DNA from: Symbiodinium natans
Lineage: Eukaryota; Sar; Dinophyceae; Suessiales; Symbiodiniaceae
Direction: 5' to 3'
Length of the DNA: 64,000 nucleotides
Assembly: GCA_905221605.1 (NCBI GenBank)
Contig: CAJNDS010002266.1
Location: 436,228-500,227, forward strand
This document shows, piece after piece, positions 1 to 12,442 of this stretch. Position 1 is the first letter of the stretch; every line of letters starts with the position of its first letter. The translations under genes and the position numbers were made by a program. The notes beneath the pieces were generated by a model. It saw only the letters and a program-made list of their open reading frames with translations, made no database searches and was not told the origin of the DNA.

Positions 1-307
1 AAACTTTCCGCGAACCTGAACAGTCGAAACCAACACTCAGGATCAAACCCCCAAGAACAAATCGAAACTGTGGCGAGGGGGGGGGGGTGGGGGGCGGGGG
101 CTTAATCAGGGCTGTTGTTTAGAGGGCTTTGTTTGAGTTTCGGGTGGAAGGGTCCTTGCTGAAAGAGGTTTCGGGCGCGAAATTACAAGAACTCCCCTGC
201 GCCCTCTCCAGCTTGTTCTTGCGGGTCGGGCCTTCCTGTTGCCCCTGAATCCTAAACCCTTTGAACCCCCCCTAAACTCCCCTAAACCTCCTAAACCCCG
301 TTTAAAC

Positions 308-405
308 CCCCTGAACCCTAAACCCTAAACCCTAAAACCCTAAAACCCTAAAACCCTAAAACCCTAAAACCCTAAAACCCTAAAACCCTAAAACCCTAAA
401 CCCTA
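308..405. repeat. Telomere-like CCCTAAA/CCCTAAAA array
   Basis: A run of CCCTAAA and CCCTAAAA units immediately left of an exon island at 411-507. A TTTAGGG array (516-575) lies right of the same exon, so the exon sits between inverted telomere-like arrays. The 8-base CCCTAAAA variant is commonest here. Confidence 0.9.
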
Positions 406-410
406 AGCCC

Positions 411-3151
411 CCGGAGGCCAGGCCTTCTTGCTCTTGTTGCCCGAGCCACTCTGCCAGTCGTCCCACTTGGAACTGTTCCAGGACGAGGAGCTCCACGAGT
501 TCCAATTCTGGGAAAGGGTTTAGGGTTTAGGGTTTAGGGTTTAGGGTTTAGGGTTTCGGGGTTTAGGGTTTGGGGTTTCCGGCTTGGGGTTTAGGAGTTC
601 GGGTTAGGGTAGGGTTAAGCTATGGAGCAGAAGCCTGACAATCCCTCGGGCCCTGTGCAATCCAGGCCTCCTTAGATGAAAGCTTCCATCTCAATCAGAC
701 AGGCTTCATCAGGCAGTTCTACGCGGCGCAACGACTCTATAAACCGAAACCTGCACGCTGTTGCCGGTGTTTCAGGCCTTGGCCCCCGATCCAGAATACT
801 GGTCAGTCTTCCCGCCATCGTCCGAGGTTTGCTTCGGTTTCCAGGTGTTCCACTTCTGCCCCTGGCGCGTTTCTGCTAGCTCAGGAGTGGGTGCCCAACA
901 CATCCTTTGTATGAAGTCCCCAAACATACCCCCTGACAGTAGTACCTACCTGGACCCACCTCAGCCCCCCGTCCCCCTTAAGCATCGCCAAGGGGTTTAC
1001 GCCCTTGGATCGTCACAGTAAGAAGTGCGGTGACAGCTTTTGGGCGCTCAGATTTCCATGTCCTTGAGCTTTGCGGTATCGGTGGAGTTGCACTAAGCCA
1101 GAACCCCCATGCAGGATTAGAAGGGGTTCCCGTTGTTGTGGTATTAGGGTTTAGGGTTTAGGGTTTAGGGCTTCTTCAGAAGTAACCGGGGACGCTGGGA
1201 GATCCCAAGGCGAGAGGAAGGCCGCCTTGTTGCCACCCCGTGCACGATCACCACGGTCGTCCTGTCCGCTTTGCTCCTTGCTGGCATAATATGGGGAACA
1301 CGAAATACATCTCCCATGAAACCTAAACCCTGAACCCTTAAATATAAGAACAGCATATCACCTCAGAAATCTATAGCCCAGTTCTCTGACGCATGCAGGC
1401 CATACCTGCATGTGGCAACCCACAACCCCATACACCGTGAATGCTAAGCCCCATAACGATTGGGCCTCATACTAACAGCCCCCCTATTATATATTCATAG
1501 TCCCCCTTAAGGGCTGTTAGTATGAGGGGGAACATCCCAACCCCAAATGACCTAAAACAGCCCTCAGCCCAAGTCCTTGCCGCGGGCATTGCTTCGACTC
1601 CAGACATTCCAGGGCTGCGCAGCGCAGGGTTTTAGGGTTACAGAAGGGTTAGAAGTGGCGACCCTGTGGTTGGAATATTGAAAAGCGGGGGGGGGGGGGG
1701 GGGGGGGGGAGTGCAGGGTAAAGGGCAGGAATCCTACTTGTTTTGAATACGATTCCTATTCGTTCTAGCCGGATTCCTCTTAATTTACAATCTTAAGAGG
1801 AATTTTATTAGGCTTCATAGGATTCCTGCTTGTTCAAACAGGGTTCTTAGTAGTTTATCTTTTCGGTGAGGAAACGTTGGAGGCCACGAGGCCCTGAAAA
1901 GGCCAAGGAGCTCTCTCAGGGACGCCAGCCCCCCCTCCCCCCCCCTCTGAAGCCCAGGATGTTCTTATGCGAGATGATGCTCCTTTACGGGCTAGGATTT
2001 CTATTAGGGCATAAGGGTCTACCTATATACATCCTGCACTGCTGGAAACTTATTCTAACTGCACCTCGGGGAAAATAGTCAATTTGCAACGCTGGGAAAA
2101 AACTCCAAGTGCAACGCCAGGAAGAAGCAACATTCTAACTGCAAGGTTTGGCCGAGGGTTGTGAAAACACCAAAATGTACTGGACGGAGGGTAAATGCCA
2201 AAAACAAAATATTTTAACTGCAAGATCGCCACTATGCGGAAGTAGTGCTTATAGCGATTTGGGTTTTAGGAGGCTTTAAGGAGTTTATCGGTTCCAGGTT
2301 TAGAGGAATTGGGGTTCAGGGGCTTTCGGGGGTTTAGGGTTTCGAGGCTTTGGACGGTTTAGAGGCTGTTGCGGTTCTTCTTTACCCAAAGGGTTGTGGT
2401 TGGGTTCACCCTAAGCCCTAAACCCTAAACTCCCTAAACCCTGAGCCAGCCCTATCGCCCTCACAACCGAACGCCTGGAAGCCCCCCAGCCCTAAGCGGA
2501 TGACTGTACCACTTCGGGAGTCCAAGCCAACAAACTTATCAACCCAACCCAGACCTCTGCTTGTAGTTCCTCTTCATATTGCATATTGCGTTATGATAGC
2601 AACCAAACAGTTAAACATGTAGTACTACCCCCCCCCCCCCCCCAAAAGAATGCAATATACAAAACAATAAGAAAATGGAATAAAGTGAACATATGTGTAT
2701 ATATATATGTATATATATATATATACAAACACACACACACACAAACAAGGCTTGGATGTCTGGGTCCACCCTAACCCCAAAAATCCACGGGGAAGCCGAG
2801 GCCCAAACTTTCCCACCGCGCTGTCCCTTGCCGGCCTGGTTGCTGGAGGGTCTCTCGGAGAGCGTTGGTTTGGGGTTTAGGGTTTAGGGTTTCGGGTTTA
2901 GGGTTTCGGCTCGGGATTTAAAGGGACTTAGAGAGAGACTTCGAGGGGCTTCAAGCCACTTCAAGGTGGCTTAAAGGGATTTTAAGGGGTTTAGGGTTTG
3001 GGGGATTGTGCCGGGGATGTTGTTCATTGTTCTAAGGCTGTGGACGGCTCTTCCAAAAAGAGCTTTGAGGCCTTTTCGCTTTGAAGGATGGCGAATTAGA
3101 AGGAGATGAGGTGGGAGTGGGAGGTCTCCGTTTGGGTTGCTTAGAGACAAG
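411..3151 (-). CDS. Multi-exon gene for a Trp/Ser/Gly/Lys-rich low-complexity protein (unknown function)
   Basis: Not recognised as a family. On the minus strand several islands between telomere-like repeats read as exons of the same unusual composition: 3032-3151 (basic, Ser/Pro-rich, ending FWKSRPQP and a stop), 1567-1614 (PWNVWSRSNARGKDLG), 1172-1280 (KEQSGQDD...LSPWDLPASP), 778-855 (KWNTWKPKQTSDDGGK) and 411-507 (NWNSWSSSSWNSSKWDDWQ). Acceptors are good: CGCAG at 1614, GCCAG at 1280, CCCAG at 507. The 1172 and 778 exons are followed by GC. Repeated W-N-x-W and DDxxx patterns join the last four; the 3032 exon may be the end of a separate gene. Such Gly/Ser/Lys/Trp linkers are common in dinoflagellate nucleic-acid-binding proteins, but that is only an analogy. 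No globular domain is visible. Confidence 0.45.
516..575. repeat. TTTAGGG array right of exon 411-507
   Basis: Eight or so TTTAGGG-type units, inverted relative to the array at 308-405. On the minus strand this array reads CCCTAAACCCTTTCCCAG and ends directly at the acceptor of the exon starting at 507. Confidence 0.85.
1459..1538. mobile_element. MITE-like inverted repeat, copy 1
   Basis: CCTCATACTAACAGCCC at 1465-1481 is the exact reverse complement of 1511-1527. The right end continues GGGGGAACATCCCA; the left end lacks the matching GTTCCCC, so this copy is damaged. It shares its terminal sequence with the element at 40511-40609. No coding capacity. Confidence 0.6.
1685..1709. repeat. Poly-G tract
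   Basis: About 24 consecutive G. The stretch around it (1700-2780) holds no exon I can support. Degenerate TTTAGGG-like words appear at 2310-2350 and CCCTAAA words at 2408-2440. Confidence 0.9.
2694..2745. repeat. (TA/TG)n followed by (CA)n microsatellite
   Basis: Alternating TGTATATATATATG then ACACACACAC. Overlapping ORFs here are artefacts of the repeat. Confidence 0.9.
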
Positions 3152-3920
3152 CTGGGGGCGCATGAGGCAGCGTGTGACGTGATGAGGGCCAGGGACTCCC
3201 AAAAGCCTCCAACTCCATGTAGGGGAGGCCCGAAGAGCCATAGACCCCCCAAATTATGGCGCCTACTTCTTTGTTAAAGAAATAGGTGTTTCCCCAAACC
3301 CTACACCCTAAGAACCCCGAACCCTGAACCCTAAACCCTGAACCCTGAACCTTGAACCCTGAACCCTGAACCCTGAACCAGCATGGGTGGAGTTGTGGTG
3401 CCTTGGCTTTTGCAGCCGCCTTGCCCTTGGAGCCAGCCTGGCGCCCACATTCAACTTCGGGGTAAAGGTGTTCGGGCGTAGAGGGTTTCTAGGGTTTAGG
3501 GTTAGGATTTAGGGTTTAGGGTTGAGAGGTACTAGGGGGTTGAAGTTTTGGGTTTCTTAAGGAGCTTTTGAGTTTTGAGGTTTATAAGGGGTTGAAGGGC
3601 CTGACAGGGTTTTTAGCCTCAGCGAGTTGCAGGTTGGCGGGTTCGAGCTTGCGGCTTTCCGATTGATAGAGTTCACACTGGCAGCTCCTCACAGATGTCA
3701 GGCCCCTATCTCTTTGTTTTGAATTCGTGTGAACCCCGAACCCTGAGCCCTGAGCCCTAAACCCTAAAACCTAAACCCTAAACCCTAAACCCTGAACCCT
3801 CCAACCTTAGGCATGCTGAAGCTAGTTTTGAGGCAAGGCTCTCCTGCCAAGCCAACGGATGTCTGAATTTGTACGCCGGAGACTTTGGCTCGCAGCACCC
3901 CCCGTGTTGCATACAGGGGG

Positions 3921-4055
3921 CTAGGGTTTAGGGTTTAGGGTTTAGGGTTTAGGGTTTAGGGTTTAGGGTTTAGGGTTTAGGGTTTAGGGTTTAGGGTTTA
4001 GGGTTTAGGGTTTGGGGTTTGGGGTTTAGGGTTTAGGGTTTAGGGTTTAGGGTAA
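3921..4055. repeat. TTTAGGG array (about 19 units)
   Basis: Near-perfect TTTAGGG tandem with two TTTGGGG variants near its right end. Another array lies at 4200-4280. Between 4281 and 4560 there is only unique sequence downstream (3') of the transposase gene; no feature is seen there. Confidence 0.95.
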
Positions 4056-4560
4056 AAACAAAAATGAACCCCAAACTTCCAGACCCTCCCCAGATCATCC
4101 TCGCGGCCTCCTTGCCCCCTTGATGCCAAGGAGCACTCGCCTCTTGTGACAGGCTCGAAAGAAGCCTACACTTGATCCAAGAGTAACCTAGTGCTTAGTT
4201 TAGCGTTTAGGGTTTAGGGTGTAGGATTTAGGGTTTAGGGTTTAGGTTTAGGGTTTAGGGTTTAGGGTTTAGGGTTTAGCAAGAGTAACCTAGGAATAAG
4301 GAGGGTACCCTTTTCTTGTCGGCTCTCGGAGGATTGCAGAAAATTATCTTTTTACCTTTTTTGCATGGTGTATCTATGTGAAAGTGACAATTCTGCCACT
4401 GTGCATCAACTGTTTTACGTTCCGTCGGACTCGACTGTACAAATTAAGACTACTTCGGCCACTCATGCCCGGAGGCCACCTGCAGTCAGGCAACATGACT
4501 TGGCTTGCTGCCTTGCAATGACTCAAAGTCTGTCGTGACCAGCTGGCAATGCAAATTTTC

Positions 4561-7500
4561 TCACTCTGGCCGCAACACCCCTAGCTTCATCAGAAGGCCG
4601 TCCAAGTTCAAATGATTTGAAGCCAAGTTGTCCACTGTCTCGGGCCGTACTTCGTACGTCAACCGTGGATGATTCGGCTTCTCAGGCTTCGAGCCCCGGT
4701 AAACCCTGAGTTTACAATTCTCGAAATGCCCGTGGCCCAGCAACACTTCCCCATGTCGAGGGCATTCGGCCAAAAACTGCTCGGACAAGTACACATGATA
4801 AGTAAAATCTAGTGCTTTGACAAAGGTGAGACAGGACCCCTTGCGCCCACTCGTTGCAATATATGCATTGTCACAAATGCTGAGGCCATGGAGCCTGCAC
4901 ATCAGGCCATCTACGGACTGGAGACGCGCATTCACATTGTCCACCATCAGCACACTCGTAGCAGCCCAATCTTGCGTTATCCGGAACCTGCTGCTGGTTG
5001 AGTCGGGCCAAACTGCACCAGGACCAATTCGGACCATAATGATGCCGCCTGGCGTTTCCATTGGGGATGATGATGCCCTCTCGGGCTGCTGTCTCTTCTC
5101 GGCCAGCTTGACAGGGCCAAAAACAGCCCCCGTCGGATGCACATAGGCTGGCACGGTACCCGGCTTTGCACCCACCTCCACCGCCCGCTTCTTTCTGGCA
5201 ACCTCTGCTTGGGTCGCCACCACTTTGTCCACGATGATGTCTTCCTCGTCCTTACCAGCCTCGGACATCTCAGGAACTGGGGTTTTCTTGCGCTTGTGGC
5301 TGCCGCTGCTGCTGCTCCCGCTGCTCTTGTCAGCCAAAGACATAATTGGCTTGCTGTCCTCGGGCCAAGCTGCAAAGCCACTCGGAGCCTTGCCATTGTC
5401 CACGGCCTTTTCTTCGGGCACCGCATTGGCGTCCTTGCCTACGGTTGATGGAGCACTGACTGCTGGAAAAATGTTCAGCAATAATGTCTTTATATAACTA
5501 CAGTGCAAAACATCTGACCCAAGAATCTAATTTGACAATTTAATAATTTGCTGCTGCTTGCGCTATTGAGATCAGGTGCTGGAGACGAGCTCGGTCGCAG
5601 CCGCCACAAACTCCTTCATGAGGTTTTTCTTGCAGCTCGTGCTAGTGGACGTGTCCAGGGCAGCTGAGTGAGCAGCAATCTGGCTCTTGAGCGACTTCTC
5701 GGACGAGCTTCTCAGAGCTGCCAGCCTCGGCTTGTTGCTCCGGGCTTCCGGAGTCAAAATGCCTCGTGCTGGGAGGACTCTTTCCCCATAGAACTCACGA
5801 TAAGCCGTCTGGCATCGCAAGCCAAAGTCGGACGCCTGCCACTGCACCCCTCGGGCCAGAGCTTCGCCCGGGGTTGTTGTGAGGTCGTCGGCCTGCATGC
5901 CCGTCCTGGTTCCGCCCATGCATTGCACATTGAGCTTCACCGCGTCTTCCAGGCGATAGACGCTCAGGTGGTGGGCACGGGACTTGTGTTCGGACAAGGC
6001 CAGCTGGTGAAGCCAGCGTTCGACGTTGCACGTCGAAGTCATATACGCGACGCTGTGGGCGATGATCTTGACTGCATCGGGCCGAGACGCCACTTGTGAC
6101 TTGCGTAGCTCGGCCAAAGTTCGGACCCAAGCCGTTTTAGACGATTGTTTGCTCGGGTTCTTTGCATGCCATAGGGCTCGTGCGAACAAGCCGTGGCCGC
6201 CTTCGGACTCCTCATCGGACGAAGGCTTCCCCGCCAGCTGTTTCCTTGGTTCTGGCACAGCACAGCATGGCAGCATGTCAGCTTAAGCCTTTGAAACCGC
6301 ATACGATTCTACGATTCAAGCCAAGAAAGTTCATGCTGCACATCGACCCAAAACTCCAGAGGGCTTCACCGTTAACCTGCCACTGATGCGCCACTCGCAG
6401 AACCAGATCGTGCCTTTGGGCCATGGTCAATGTGCTGTGGAGATCGAAACATGCCAGGCTGTTCATGTATTCCCAGTGAGGGAAATTCTGGTGAAAGTAC
6501 GCGGTCATCACTTTGTAGATTCGGCCCATGTCCTTTTTCAAGGAAGCCTCGGTCGTGTCCTCTCGCCACACATAAGCGACGTGCTCGGGCTTTGCTCCTC
6601 TTTGCCCTGCTGATCGGGCTCCTTGGTAGCGGACGACATTCACGCTCCTCAAGACCGCCATGGCCTCCACAGTCATGCTGCCGGCCGCATGCAGCAATGC
6701 TCCGTCCTTGAAAAGGTGACCCATATTGTGCATCACTTCTGCAGCCTGCTACAGGGTCAGGGCACCAGAGGCTGAGAGCAAACGCAACAAAACTTGGCAA
6801 ACTACAAGCGAACTCAACCCCCCTTGCAACATCGCGCCTCTCTGCCAGAGCACAATGCATCATTATCGGCCTTGTCGCAGAGGCGCAGAAATCTCTGGCA
6901 CGTAGCCATACAATCGGACACCGTGGCACACCGAAGAATGTTTCTGTAAGCGCCATCCCCGCTCAGTCGGACAATCTTGTCTCGGGCCCAAGATGCATCT
7001 TCGGCATCGTCCAAGGCAGCAACCTTCACCAGGAAGCGGAACACGCACGGCAGCATTTTGAGGATCTTGAAGAGTGGAAGACTGGCGGAGTCGAATCTCT
7101 GAAGGGCGAACGCAAAATTCCTCAGGTTTCGGGCAAATTCTCCGGCCTGCACCTGCTCAAAGATTAGACTCAGCTTGCGAGACGATTCTAGTACTCGTGC
7201 GATGGAGCCATCTCCTGTGACAAAGACGTCAAGTAATCCATCACACATCTTGCTGATGGTCGACCAGGTGTGTTTTTGAACTGCCCGCATTCGATGTGCC
7301 CGATCTCGGACAACAAATTTCAATTCGGGCAGGTCGCTGCTGGCCAAAGTCTGGAGAGCTTGTTGTTCTGCAGGACCCCCATCGGCAACAGCAACACTCG
7401 TGACGTCCTGCTATTAACACTTCAACTCATATCGCGACTGCACCTAAATAGCTCCATTGTATAATCATCACTTGCAGACCCGTCCTTCATCTTCTTGAAG

Positions 7501-9058
7501 AGTTCCTCGTCCAACGCGTCATCTGGACCACAAGTTCCACTGCTGTCTCTACGTCCACGACGGCGTGTGCAGAATTTTTTCAAAGTCTCCATGATTGCCT
7601 GCGCAACGTTCTCCTGGGCGACTTGGCATTAGCTATTATACTGATTATCTCGCCAGACTTGACACGCACAAGCACTTGCTACGAGGACATGTGCAGTGCA
7701 GCCGAAATGTCGGGCGCAGGCCCGTGATCTCGGACAATGCCGATGAGGCAGTCGTACAGGCCAGATTGCGGGAGCCATTTGTTGCGTTTCAAGCCTGCTG
7801 CTCAAGTATACTTGTTACGATGGGCACAGTTCAGACAGTCAAGTCGGCTACCACGTTCATTGAGGCCTGAGTAGTAGAATCGTGCGGCGACAAGAACACA
7901 GGAATCCCTTTCGTCCAAGGCCAGGCAGCAGTGCTCGGCCTGTGCCGGGTCGCAGCCGAGGCGATTATTAAATGAAAGTTAACATCTTGATCCCCCTGCC
8001 TTTTCCAGAACGCAGAGATCTTGCTCGTGCACGACGTGCGCCATAGAGGTCACCATTTGCTTGCACACTCGCTCTGAGAAGTCACCTTGACCAAGGCACT
8101 CCATATAGGCTTTGAAGTCCTCACAACAGATTAGATTCTTGCAACTTCGCAGGACACAACATGAGACGTGCCACCGGTGGCAGCAGCAGTTACTCAACCA
8201 CTCCTTGAATGTGTCACGGCGCCCCACCACGGTGGCAGCAAGCCTAAACTTGTCGATGCGCGGGACCCCTTGGCTGATCCCCGTGGCGATGGCATTGCCT
8301 CCCTCGGGCGCTGTGTCGGCACTGGTCAGCAGCTGCAAGCTCTGCTGGTGCCCCTTGGACTTGGCATGCAGATTGAAAGCTGCTGTGCTCATCATGTGGA
8401 GGGAGCTCACCGCTATTCGGGCATACGAGCATGACCTGGGCACACACACACACACGACAGTGAGTGGCAGGCATAACATGTGGAAGCCTACTAGCACAGG
8501 CATACTAGTACAGGCAAGACTCGTTATCGTTTCCTTCCGGGCGTTGCACACCCAACATCCGATAGCCCATTCGCCAGGCCAAGATTCGGGCCGCATCGTG
8601 ATCCATGATTCCATTCGTCCTCTGCTTCCAAAGACAGGACTCATGGCACGGGAAGCCTGCTACACTCTCAGTCTTAGGATTTGTCCTAATGCGACGCGAG
8701 TCTCCACTGCTTGGATGCTTGAAGCTGAAGCGATGCCGCCAAGCATGAGTCTCGGACTGCTGGAAAAGCTTCTTGGATCCACGCCGCAATTTTCCAAGGA
8801 ATCCTGCCTCGAAAAAGCATCTGTTACCTCAGTGAGCAATGTCCAATGCAAAACTTACAACGAATTCGAACGTCTATCACCCGTTCGTCTATTCACCTGG
8901 GTCGGAGAGAGCCCAGCCGACGAGGTACATTTAGAAAACGGCAACCTGCAATTGGCCACATGGGTGGCATCGGACACCTGACTCGAGTCAGCGGTCTGTG
9001 CTTGGTGGAGCGGTGCGAGGCAAGCGCTGCGCGCAGACGCCGGCTCTGCTGCGGCCAT
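4561..9058 (-). CDS. BED-finger hAT-like transposase gene, multi-exon
   Basis: The exons run from about 9058 (MAAAEPASARS) down to a stop at 4561. A BED-type zinc finger is split over two exons: W-x-x-GCWVC near 8555-8590, then an H-x4-H end (LHAKSKGHQQ) near 8350. A middle exon (6814-7347) carries FVVRDRAHRMRAVQKHTW, as in hAT-like transposases. The next exon (6278-6736) has YFHQNFPHWEYMNSLACFDL. The exon 5572-6250 has a C-terminal dimerisation-like stretch, TSTCNVERWLHQLALSEHK. The last exon (4561-5465) follows acceptor TTTTCCAG and ends LMKLGVLRPE. Introns contain no telomere-like repeats. I could not place all three catalytic acidic residues or find terminal inverted repeats, so it may be a host gene derived from a transposase. 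The long plus-strand ORFs here are antisense shadows. Confidence 0.6.
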
Positions 9059-9791
9059 CTTGTCCGGGTCTGCTGTTGTGGTCTGATTCTTTAAGTTCGT
9101 GCTGGTGCTTGAAAACCCAACTCTTCGGACATTGCAGTAGATTCACGTCATTGTCGTCATCACTGTCTGATTATTATTTTACTGATTTTCTAGCTAATGA
9201 GGTCCTTCAGGCTAAATGCCTCGGTTGGCACGACAATCGCAACCAGAGCAGATAGCCAGTGAATGAGCAAGGAACGACTGCTGACAGCCCGCGCCGCCTC
9301 CATGTCCGGCAATTCGGGCTCCGATTCAAGGGCGACCTGCCACGTGCACAGGCACCCTTCCCACACAAATCCCGGGTTCAAATCCCATACTCATATCCCG
9401 AAACGAGCAAAGCAACGCTGGGCCCCCAGCATCCATGTTAGGCGACGTGGCTGTCGACCTGAGAAAGCACGTGAGCTTGACACGAAGATTAAGATCCTAT
9501 TTGCTTCTCGAAGCTTAGCAGCTGCTGCTCCAAACAATCGCAATCGACCAGACTTTTTCACATGCCCCAGTCATCGGCCCAATGGGCGGGCCCCAGAGCT
9601 TGCTATGTCTCACGTGAAGCTTCCATGCGTCCGCACTGCTGGGTGCCCTGGGTGCTGCCATGCTAAATAGTAACCAGCTGTGTTGAACGATGATACAGTG
9701 ATAAGTTGACGCACACACCCAGCACACAAGTCAAAAATGAGCCGCCGGGGCTCGAGCTCCAGGAAAATGAGCTTAGTCCTGAGCCTGCCAA
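9059..9791. other. Spacer between two minus-strand genes
   Basis: Unique sequence without telomere-like repeats. Short minus-strand ORFs occur at 9190-9381 and 9515-9727 but lack convincing splice sites or motifs. Probably introns or intergenic sequence. Confidence 0.4.
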
Positions 9792-12390
9792 TCACAAATC
9801 ATCCGCCTCCTGAGCCTCGCTTACTTCAGATTCACCATCATGACTGTTCTCGTCGCGCGCCGCGTTCTCGGGCTCGGGCACCGGGGCGGACTCGGGCGCC
9901 ACGGTGGAGTCGGGCACCACAGTGGACACGGGCACCGGAGTGGACACGGGGACCGGCGTGGACACGGGCGCCGGACTGGACTCGTATGCCTCGGGCGCCC
10001 GGTAGAACCGCTGGTCGTTCCGGTTCGTGATTCTCTTCCTCAGAGCCTCCTTGATGATCTTCAAGATCAGCGTCTTCTGCCCTTCCGACGCAACGACCAA
10101 CAACGTCGGACGGCGCTGAGCGATGCACTCCAGGGCCATGACGCCCGTGCCGGGCGTGAAGTTGATCACTCTGTCGGGCGAGAAGACAGTATGCATCAGC
10201 ATCCTGTAGACGGAACCCGTGCGCTCGAAGTAGTGGAGCGGAATTTCATCGGAATCCGACATGGTCGCAGCCAGCACCTGTCATGGAGCAACCGCGAGCC
10301 CCGTTCTTAGTTTATTGACTCTTCACTGTCACGGACCCAGCCTCGGGCGGCAAGTCGGACACAACGCCCTTTCCCAAGGACGCAGGAATCACCTGGCGTC
10401 AGGACAAAACGCAGTGCCATTGTTACTCCTTCCTCAATGAACTGCAAACATGCCGAGTCTGCGAGCTCCTTCATGGACTTCGGGCCACACACCAACTCGT
10501 CTGGGTCTGGAAGCGGAACCGCGGTCAACACCTGAGCACCAGCTGCACAAAGACTACCGTTTCACCTTGCCAATGGAGAAGTACGAATTACTAATCTGGA
10601 CCAGATACGGGGCAAGCTGTCGAGGAGCAACCTGGCGATGTCCATTCACGATGCTCTCGGGCAGTGATGACCTCACCATCCAGCCGTCCAAAAAACACCG
10701 TTTCGCGGCCGGCCACGTTCCCCAAATCTCCAGCACCTGGTGCCTTCCTTCTCTTCGCTGCTGACTCGGACCTGCCACAGCACAGGCCACAAATCAGCTC
10801 GAAATTAGCAAGCATACTCGGCCGTGACAAGCAAACTCGGCCCCCGGCGTGGCCCTCATCATGTCTCTCCTCTTCTGAAGACTCGTCTCGGACGGGATCA
10901 AGAAGATGCTCTGGGCGCTCATGTACATGCTCGCAAAAGCCTTCTTAATCTCGATCCCGCCTTTGTTCACGCCAGCGTCGAACGTCATGAAGACATCTTC
11001 GGCTTCGTTGGCAACGGCTTCGACCAGGGATCGGGCATTTCCAAAGGACGCCTTGTCGAACACACCCGGCTTCAGGTAGACGTTGTGCTGGGAGTATGGG
11101 TGGTACTCTGTGAGGAGACCCGGGTCAAAGTACCAGAGGCGACTGCCTTTCTGATCTGCAACCAAGACGTGATCCTTCAATGAGTCCTGAAGCGCGGATA
11201 TGCCCTTCCCACGGATGTCGCCCAGCAACCAGTGCAAGTAGAAACTGCTCTCTTCCTGCAGGCATCATGGGCTAACGGTCGTTTGGCTGGCTAATAAATA
11301 TCTTTTCATGCTGAATCATTAAATCCTGCCTCCACAGCGGCCGCCACTTGCCGTTCACGTAAAACCTCGGGCGAGACCGCGACCCCCGTGGCCTCTGCCT
11401 CCAGCTCCAGCTTGCGCTCCTTCCTTGGCGAAGTTGTCTCGGTCGCCGGCTCTGGCGGCGGTGTGGTCTTCATGGTCAACATCTTCCACGTGTCCACGGG
11501 CCCCTTCAGAAGCTTCGTCAGCGGCTCATGTCGCTCCTGATGCTGATACGGGGACACGACGTGTAACACAGTGACAGACGGTAGTCATAAGCAATAATAG
11601 TAATAACCCCAGTCTCCTTTTCGGGCGACTGAGCAGCCGCGGCCAAGACCCCATCGTGCGTGCCCGCCATCAAGGCCATGATCAAAGAGCTGATGCCAAC
11701 GTAAGGCTCGGACGAAAAACTCGCCCCCAGCGTTCCAAAGTCCAAACACATCGCTTCAAAGCCTTCCCCATCAGCTCCAAAAACTTGCCACGCTCCTCGG
11801 GCTTCTTCTCTCCCAGCGGCATGTCGAGCAGTTGCTCCAGCACCACAAAGCGCATGTGAAGCGTGGCTGTGACCTCGAAAATACGGAATCAGAGGTTGCA
11901 GCGACCCCGACCAACAACCTTGCCAATGCAGCCACATGACCTGCAATGTCTGCTCTTTCGTCAGCTTTCGCATGTCGCTGTGCCCGGACATGATGTTGAC
12001 ACGGTCCCGAACGGCGTCTCGGGGCAGGACATCGGGCCGAATCTCCTGTGGCTTCATCTGTGGCCCGAACATAGATCAGACCCTAAATAATTCAGATCCG
12101 GCCTTGACAAACAAGGCCATGACGAACCCGAACTCTTCGTTCGACTTCAGGGCCGCTGACCTTGCACGCGACACTGCAAGAGCTGAGAGAAAACAGAATC
12201 CCCCAAAGCGGCATGGGTATGACTCAGCCCAGGGCACGCGGGTCACTATGGACCACTTGGCGACCCACGTCTTCACCCCCCCCACAACCTGGGAGGCTTG
12301 CAGCGCATCGATCAAATTGCTAGCGCTTGCTTTCTCGTGCATCTTGAGCAACTTCTGGACATAGTCCGACGTTTGGACCTTACTTCATTC
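9792..12390 (-). CDS. Multi-exon gene ending in a methyltransferase-fold-like domain
   Basis: The last exon (9792-10283) begins after acceptor CATGACAG and carries FSPDRVINFTPGTGVMALEC, then LVVASEGQKTL. This resembles the AdoMet-binding motif found near the C-terminus of beta-class amino-methyltransferases (hydrophobics, D/N-x-x-x-G-x-G, a long helix, a second strand). A Pro/Val/Ser tail with repeated PVPVST units follows, and a stop. Upstream exons: 10430-10531 (LTAVPLPDPDELVCGPKSM), 10890-11250 (YLHWLLGDIRGKGISALQ ... RLWYFDPGLLTEYHPYS), 11306-11560, 11640-12070 and 12076-12380. Near 11760 the open frame shifts without an obvious intron, so a very short intron or frameshift is possible. 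No catalytic motif was identified. The start is not determined. Confidence 0.4.
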
Positions 12391-12442
12391 AGGCTACACG
12401 CAAGACCACGGACAGCGAGACCACCCTGGCACAATCACAAGT

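Noticed and set aside
3921-4055. Chromosome end (true telomere)
   Set aside because: Arrays are short, occur in both orientations at dozens of places and are followed by coding sequence; they are interstitial.
4817-5497. Several 90-110 codon plus-strand ORFs
   Set aside because: Shadows of the last transposase exon, open because of its GC-rich third positions.
8112-8981. 289-codon plus-strand ORF
   Set aside because: Antisense shadow of the transposase N-terminal exons. The minus strand carries the BED-finger motif.
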